Of a stretch of DNA of 28,494 bases, positions 25,998 through 28,494 are shown one piece after another; the stretch's first letter is position 1, and every line of letters starts with the position of its first letter. The stretch is from VRUE01 sp035693025. Lineage in GTDB: Bacteria; Actinomycetota; Thermoleophilia; Solirubrobacterales; 70-9. The position numbers were made by a program, and so were the translations under genes. The stretch spans positions 1 through 28,494 of the forward strand of contig DASSHI010000014.1 in assembly GCA_035693025.1 (NCBI GenBank). Direction: 5' to 3'. The notes under the pieces are model-generated. The model did no database searches and was not told the DNA's origin. It was given only the letters and a program-made list of their open reading frames with translations.

Positions 25998-26821
25998 GCC
26001 GGTTGCCCCCGCCGTATCCCGACGGGAGCTGCCTGGTGACGGGCGCCTCGTCCGGGATCGGCGCCGCGATCGCCGGCGAGCTGGGGAGGCGCGGTCGCGG
26101 GGTCGCCCTGGTGGCGCGGCGGGAGGAGCGCTTGCGGGCGCTGGCAGGCGAGCTGGCCGATCGCCACGGCATCCGCGCCGAGGTGCTGGCCTGCGACCTG
26201 GCGGACCCCGGGCAGCGCCGGGCGTTGCCCGCACGGGTCGACGAGCTGGGGCTGCGCGTGGACACCCTGGTCAATTGCGCCGGCATCGGCGCCTACGGGC
26301 CCTTCGTCGAGCTCGACCCCGAGCGTGAGCGGCTCGCGGTGCAGCTGATGTGCGAGGCGGTTGTCGATCTGTGTCGCAGCTTCGCCCCGGCGATGGCGAG
26401 GCGGCGCGCGGGGGCGATCCTGCTCGTCTCCTCGGCAATTGCCGTCTACTCGGTACCCGGGTACGCGACCTATGGAGCCGCCAAGGCCTTCCAGCTCTCC
26501 TTCGGCGAAGCATTGCGGGCGGAGCTACGCAGCTCGCGGGTGGCTGTGACCGTCCTCTGCCCGGGCCCGGTGGAGACGGAGTTCTTCGCCGCGAACGGCC
26601 CACAACTGGCGCAACGAGGGCTTCCTCGGCGGCTGTGGGGTGACCCCGACGAGGTCGCCCGAGTGGCGGTTCGGGCGCTCGACCGCAATCGCCGCGTAGC
26701 GGTCCCGGGCGCGACGATGCGAGCGCTCGTGAACGCCGGCAGGCTTCTCCCGCGCGAGGTGCAGGCGAGAGCGCTTGCCCCGGCTCTGCGTCGTTTTTCG
26801 GCGTCTTCGGCTCAGGCCTGA
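25994..26821 (+). CDS. Short-chain dehydrogenase/reductase
   Basis: This 275-residue NAD(P)-dependent oxidoreductase has the cofactor motif VTGASSGIG (about 15-23) and basic residues after the second strand (VARREERLRAL) that favour NADPH. Further motifs are CDLADP, the NAG-like VNCAGIGAYG (N94), and the catalytic VSSAIAVYSVPGYATYGAAK with Ser146/147, Tyr160 and Lys164. The position usually holding the fourth catalytic Asn reads LAVQLMC, so Gln may replace it; alignment is needed. PGPVETEFF supports the classical SDR family. The substrate is unknown. It is translationally coupled to tetR (ATGA overlap) and its 3' end overlaps the convergent cupin gene by 10 bases. Confidence 0.9.
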   Translation: MSRLPPPYPDGSCLVTGASSGIGAAIAGELGRRGRGVALVARREERLRALAGELADRHGIRAEVLACDLADPGQRRALPARVDELGLRVDTLVNCAGIGAYGPFVELDPERERLAVQLMCEAVVDLCRSFAPAMARRRAGAILLVSSAIAVYSVPGYATYGAAKAFQLSFGEALRAELRSSRVAVTVLCPGPVETEFFAANGPQLAQRGLPRRLWGDPDEVARVAVRALDRNRRVAVPGATMRALVNAGRLLPREVQARALAPALRRFSASSAQA

Positions 26822-27192
26822 GGGCGCTGGGCGGCGCGCTCTCGAACGTCGGCCTTCTGCTCGAGCGTCAATGCGCCCGGGTGCCCGTCGCCCGGCCACG
26901 GGGTGAGGATCAGCAGCAGGCGGGCATCGGATCGGGCGGCGACGGTGTGGCGCTCGCCCGGCTCGAACTCGAAGAGGTGGCCGGCGCTTGCCGTGGCGCT
27001 CTCTCCCGCGAGCGTGGTGACCTCGACATCGCCCTCGACGACCACGAGGCGCGCCCGCTCGTGCACCTCGTGCTCCTGCAGCTCCTCCCCCTCCGGCAGG
27101 TTGAGGAGGATCGACCTCGCGTCGTCCCCCGACGCCAGGATCCGCGGCTGATGCGGCTCCACCTCCACCGTCGTCAAATCCCAGCTCTCCAT
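26812..27192 (-). CDS. Small cupin-domain protein
   Basis: This 126-residue single-domain cupin has ILLNLPEGEELQEHEVHERARLVVVEGDVEVTTL (about 31-64), a weak motif 1 with His/Glu residues, and GHLFEFEPGERHTVAARSDARLLLILTPWPG as motif 2. Such proteins bind metals or small ligands or act as mannose-6-phosphate-isomerase-like or dioxygenase relatives; no activity is proposed. ATG 27192 is chosen because a strong AAGGAGGT lies 6 bases upstream; an earlier in-frame ATG at 27237 lacks one. The last codons overlap the SDR gene by 10 bases. Upstream lie two direct GGGTCAA copies (on the coding strand) merging into the ribosome site, and the dyad GAGGATCATCCTC (27251-27263). Confidence 0.8.
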   Translation of the reverse strand: MESWDLTTVEVEPHQPRILASGDDARSILLNLPEGEELQEHEVHERARLVVVEGDVEVTTLAGESATASAGHLFEFEPGERHTVAARSDARLLLILTPWPGDGHPGALTLEQKADVRERAAQRPQA

Positions 27193-27198
27193 CTGCGG

Positions 27199-27206
27199 AC
27201 CTCCTT
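27199..27206 (-). promoter_or_regulatory. Strong ribosome binding site of the cupin gene
   Basis: On the minus strand AAGGAGGT lies 6 bases before ATG 27192. It decides the start over the in-frame upstream ATG at 27237. Confidence 0.85.
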
Positions 27207-27250
27207 GACCCTTGACCCTCGGATTTGCTCGTTTCATACCCTGAAGAGCC

Positions 27251-27263
27251 GAGGATCATCCTC
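27251..27263. promoter_or_regulatory. Short dyad upstream of the cupin gene
   Basis: GAGGATCATCCTC is a perfect 6-1-6 palindrome between the cupin start and the specificity-like gene stop. It could be an operator or part of a terminator for the gene ending at 27291; the sequence alone does not decide. Confidence 0.3.
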
Positions 27264-27290
27264 AACTCTTCGCGCCCCCGGCCTTCCCGG

Positions 27291-28253
27291 TCAGCCAACG
27301 GCGGCGTCTGGCTCGTCATCTACCTCCTGACTCCCCTCCCGGTTCCGATCACTGGCGAGGAAGACAGAGTGGTGCTCATCCCGCGATAGGTAGGCAAGGA
27401 ATTGCTCGCGCAGCTTCGCCATGCCTTCGTAATAGATCTTGAACGGCCTAGACACTTCATCGCATTCGTCGCGATTCGGCGCCATAGGGATCCGGATCTC
27501 TCTGTAGCGACGTCCGGTGTCCTCGCGATTGGTCTGCATAAACACGATCCGACGCCACTGTTCGCGCACGATTTTCAGTGACATCGCCCAGATAAGATAA
27601 AACGAATCGAAATCCGCCGAGGACCCAGGTCGCATCACAAGCATCTCCTTGGTTAGCACGACGCACTCCTGGCCAGGCATAAGAACGGCGATGTCGCCGA
27701 TGTTCTTGCTGGTGCGAGCAGGAGTGAGAAGGTCAAATGGCTCGAGACCTGATTTTGAATCCCCCCAGTAGCGACGGGCGACAACCTCGGAGACACGATT
27801 GGTGGGATTGATATTCACCTGGCCGGCACGCAGGTCCGAGACCTTGATGTAGGGAATCATGCCGTCACGCATGTCAGCAGAGGGACTTCCGTGCCCTCCG
27901 TGGATGACCAGCTCATCTCGGTCCATCAACTCGCCGAGAGATACTGACTCAAATTCAGGCCATATCCTCGCCATCTCGCTTTCATACTCGATGATCCTGC
28001 GCTGGTCGTAATAGACTGGAACCGCTATCCCACTGTCCATGACAGCGTTAGCATCGACCCACTGCACGCTATCGGTCACCCCTCCAGTGAGAATCGCGCT
28101 CACATCCTCGGCGAGTCGATCGTTGATTTCGTCGGTTCGCTTCCCGGTCTCAGGATCGACGACGTATAGCTCCTCACCGTTCTTATTAATTCCAACCGTC
28201 GGTGCATACGACATCACAACCTCACCATCACGAAACCATGAAGGTCTATGCAT
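27291..28253 (-). CDS. Type I restriction-modification specificity-like protein, with methylase C-terminal-like start
   Basis: This 320-residue protein follows the methylase fragment. Residues about 7-55 (FRDGEVVMSYAPTVGINKNGEELYVVDPETGKRTDEINDRLAEDV) look like the tail of an N-6 DNA methylase. From about 100 on it resembles one HsdS target-recognition domain: SLGELMDRDELV, GMIPYIKVSDLRAGQVNI, TPARTSKNIGDIAVL, VVLTKEMLVMRP, FDSFYLIWAMSLKIVREQW and TGRRYREIRIPMAP. Such domains decide which DNA sequence is methylated or cut. It starts 1 base after the methylase stop (TGA-C-ATG), so it is coupled or was once fused in frame. Its codons use far more A/T than the rest of the window, indicating acquisition. 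It could also belong to a non-type-I defence methylase. Confidence 0.7.
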   Translation of the reverse strand: MHRPSWFRDGEVVMSYAPTVGINKNGEELYVVDPETGKRTDEINDRLAEDVSAILTGGVTDSVQWVDANAVMDSGIAVPVYYDQRRIIEYESEMARIWPEFESVSLGELMDRDELVIHGGHGSPSADMRDGMIPYIKVSDLRAGQVNINPTNRVSEVVARRYWGDSKSGLEPFDLLTPARTSKNIGDIAVLMPGQECVVLTKEMLVMRPGSSADFDSFYLIWAMSLKIVREQWRRIVFMQTNREDTGRRYREIRIPMAPNRDECDEVSRPFKIYYEGMAKLREQFLAYLSRDEHHSVFLASDRNREGSQEVDDEPDAAVG

Positions 28254-28254
28254 G

Positions 28255-28494
28255 TCAGACTCTCTCGAAGATGTAGAAGTTAGTCTTCGCGCGGCAAAAG
28301 CCCTGAAATGCCTCCATTGGAATGTTTAGCACCCCGCGTAGCTCTAACCGACCGTCAAGCCAGGCCGGGAGCCAATAATACGTCGGGCTGAAGAAGTACG
28401 TCTCAGGAAGAATGATTCCAAGCTTGCCCCCCTTGATAAGCAGCCGGTAAGCGCGCTCCAGAAAGATAAGGCCGATCTCAAGCTTTGCGTATTC
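28255..28494 (-). CDS. N-6 adenine DNA methylase, C-terminal fragment cut by the window edge
   Basis: The minus-strand frame from 28494 is open to TGA (28255-28257), giving the last 79 residues of a longer protein. They read FLERAYRLLIKGGKLGIILPETYF, then LRGVLNIPMEAFQGFCRAKTNFYIF. This is the strand after the catalytic NPPY/F motif in HsdM-like methylases: the KGGKxGxILP segment and the F...VKTNxxxF-like segment with Cys-Arg-Ala here. The catalytic motif itself lies beyond the window. It is AT-richer than the neighbouring genes. It probably forms a modification unit with the specificity-like gene one base downstream. Confidence 0.75.
   Translation of the reverse strand, partial: EYAKLEIGLIFLERAYRLLIKGGKLGIILPETYFFSPTYYWLPAWLDGRLELRGVLNIPMEAFQGFCRAKTNFYIFERV

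Overview
This is a gene-dense, GC-rich (roughly 70%) chromosomal segment from an actinobacterium. The gene set, sparse Shine-Dalgarno sites and TAnnnT boxes placed directly before start codons fit a deep-branching Actinomycetota lineage such as Thermoleophilia/Solirubrobacterales. That placement is an inference from general character; no rRNA or other marker is present. Almost all ORFs are intact, spacing is tight, and no stretch over 300 bp lacks a gene. The longest gap is 959-1211, which holds inverted repeats.

Layout: (1) 1-958 is the end of the ATP synthase operon (atpD 3' end, atpC), closed by a long inverted repeat. (2) 1212-7214 is a five-gene + strand operon for cell-surface carbohydrate: M20 peptidase, LCP-type glycopolymer ligase, UDP-glucose 6-dehydrogenase, NDP-sugar pyrophosphorylase and a PGI/PMI-type isomerase. 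S-adenosylhomocysteinase, a secreted beta-helix protein and a second NDP-sugar pyrophosphorylase follow. (3) 11807-18195 carries comF-like, short hpf, secA, an inserted NTF2-like/methyltransferase pair and prfB. prfB needs a programmed +1 frameshift. (4) 18263-19963 (- strand) is a small operon: ECF sigma factor, Ogt-type DNA alkyltransferase and a Glu-rich secreted protein. (5) 20117-24753 holds nadC, an Fpg/Nei-type glycosylase, nadA and a full-length transketolase. (6) 24760-26821 is a SRPBCC gene divergent from tetR-SDR around a near-perfect palindromic operator. A convergent cupin gene follows. (7) From about 27290 to the end, base composition drops to a clearly more AT-rich level. Here lie a specificity-like gene and the 3' end of an N-6 adenine DNA methylase, the edge of a probably acquired restriction/defence island.

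The most interesting non-gene signals are two families of inverted repeats. One is a 44-bp palindrome present twice with a compensatory base-pair change (1149-1192 and 16998-17041). The other is a set of three long-range inverted repeats whose arms resemble each other (959-1109, 18196-18312, 19999-20104). Other notable signals are the prfB frameshift site without an obvious stimulatory Shine-Dalgarno, a TetR operator that places a -10-like hexamer at each of its two ends, and recurrent leaderless-type promoters. I found no clearly new multi-gene system. The best candidate for something undescribed is the repeat families and, beyond the right edge, the defence island.
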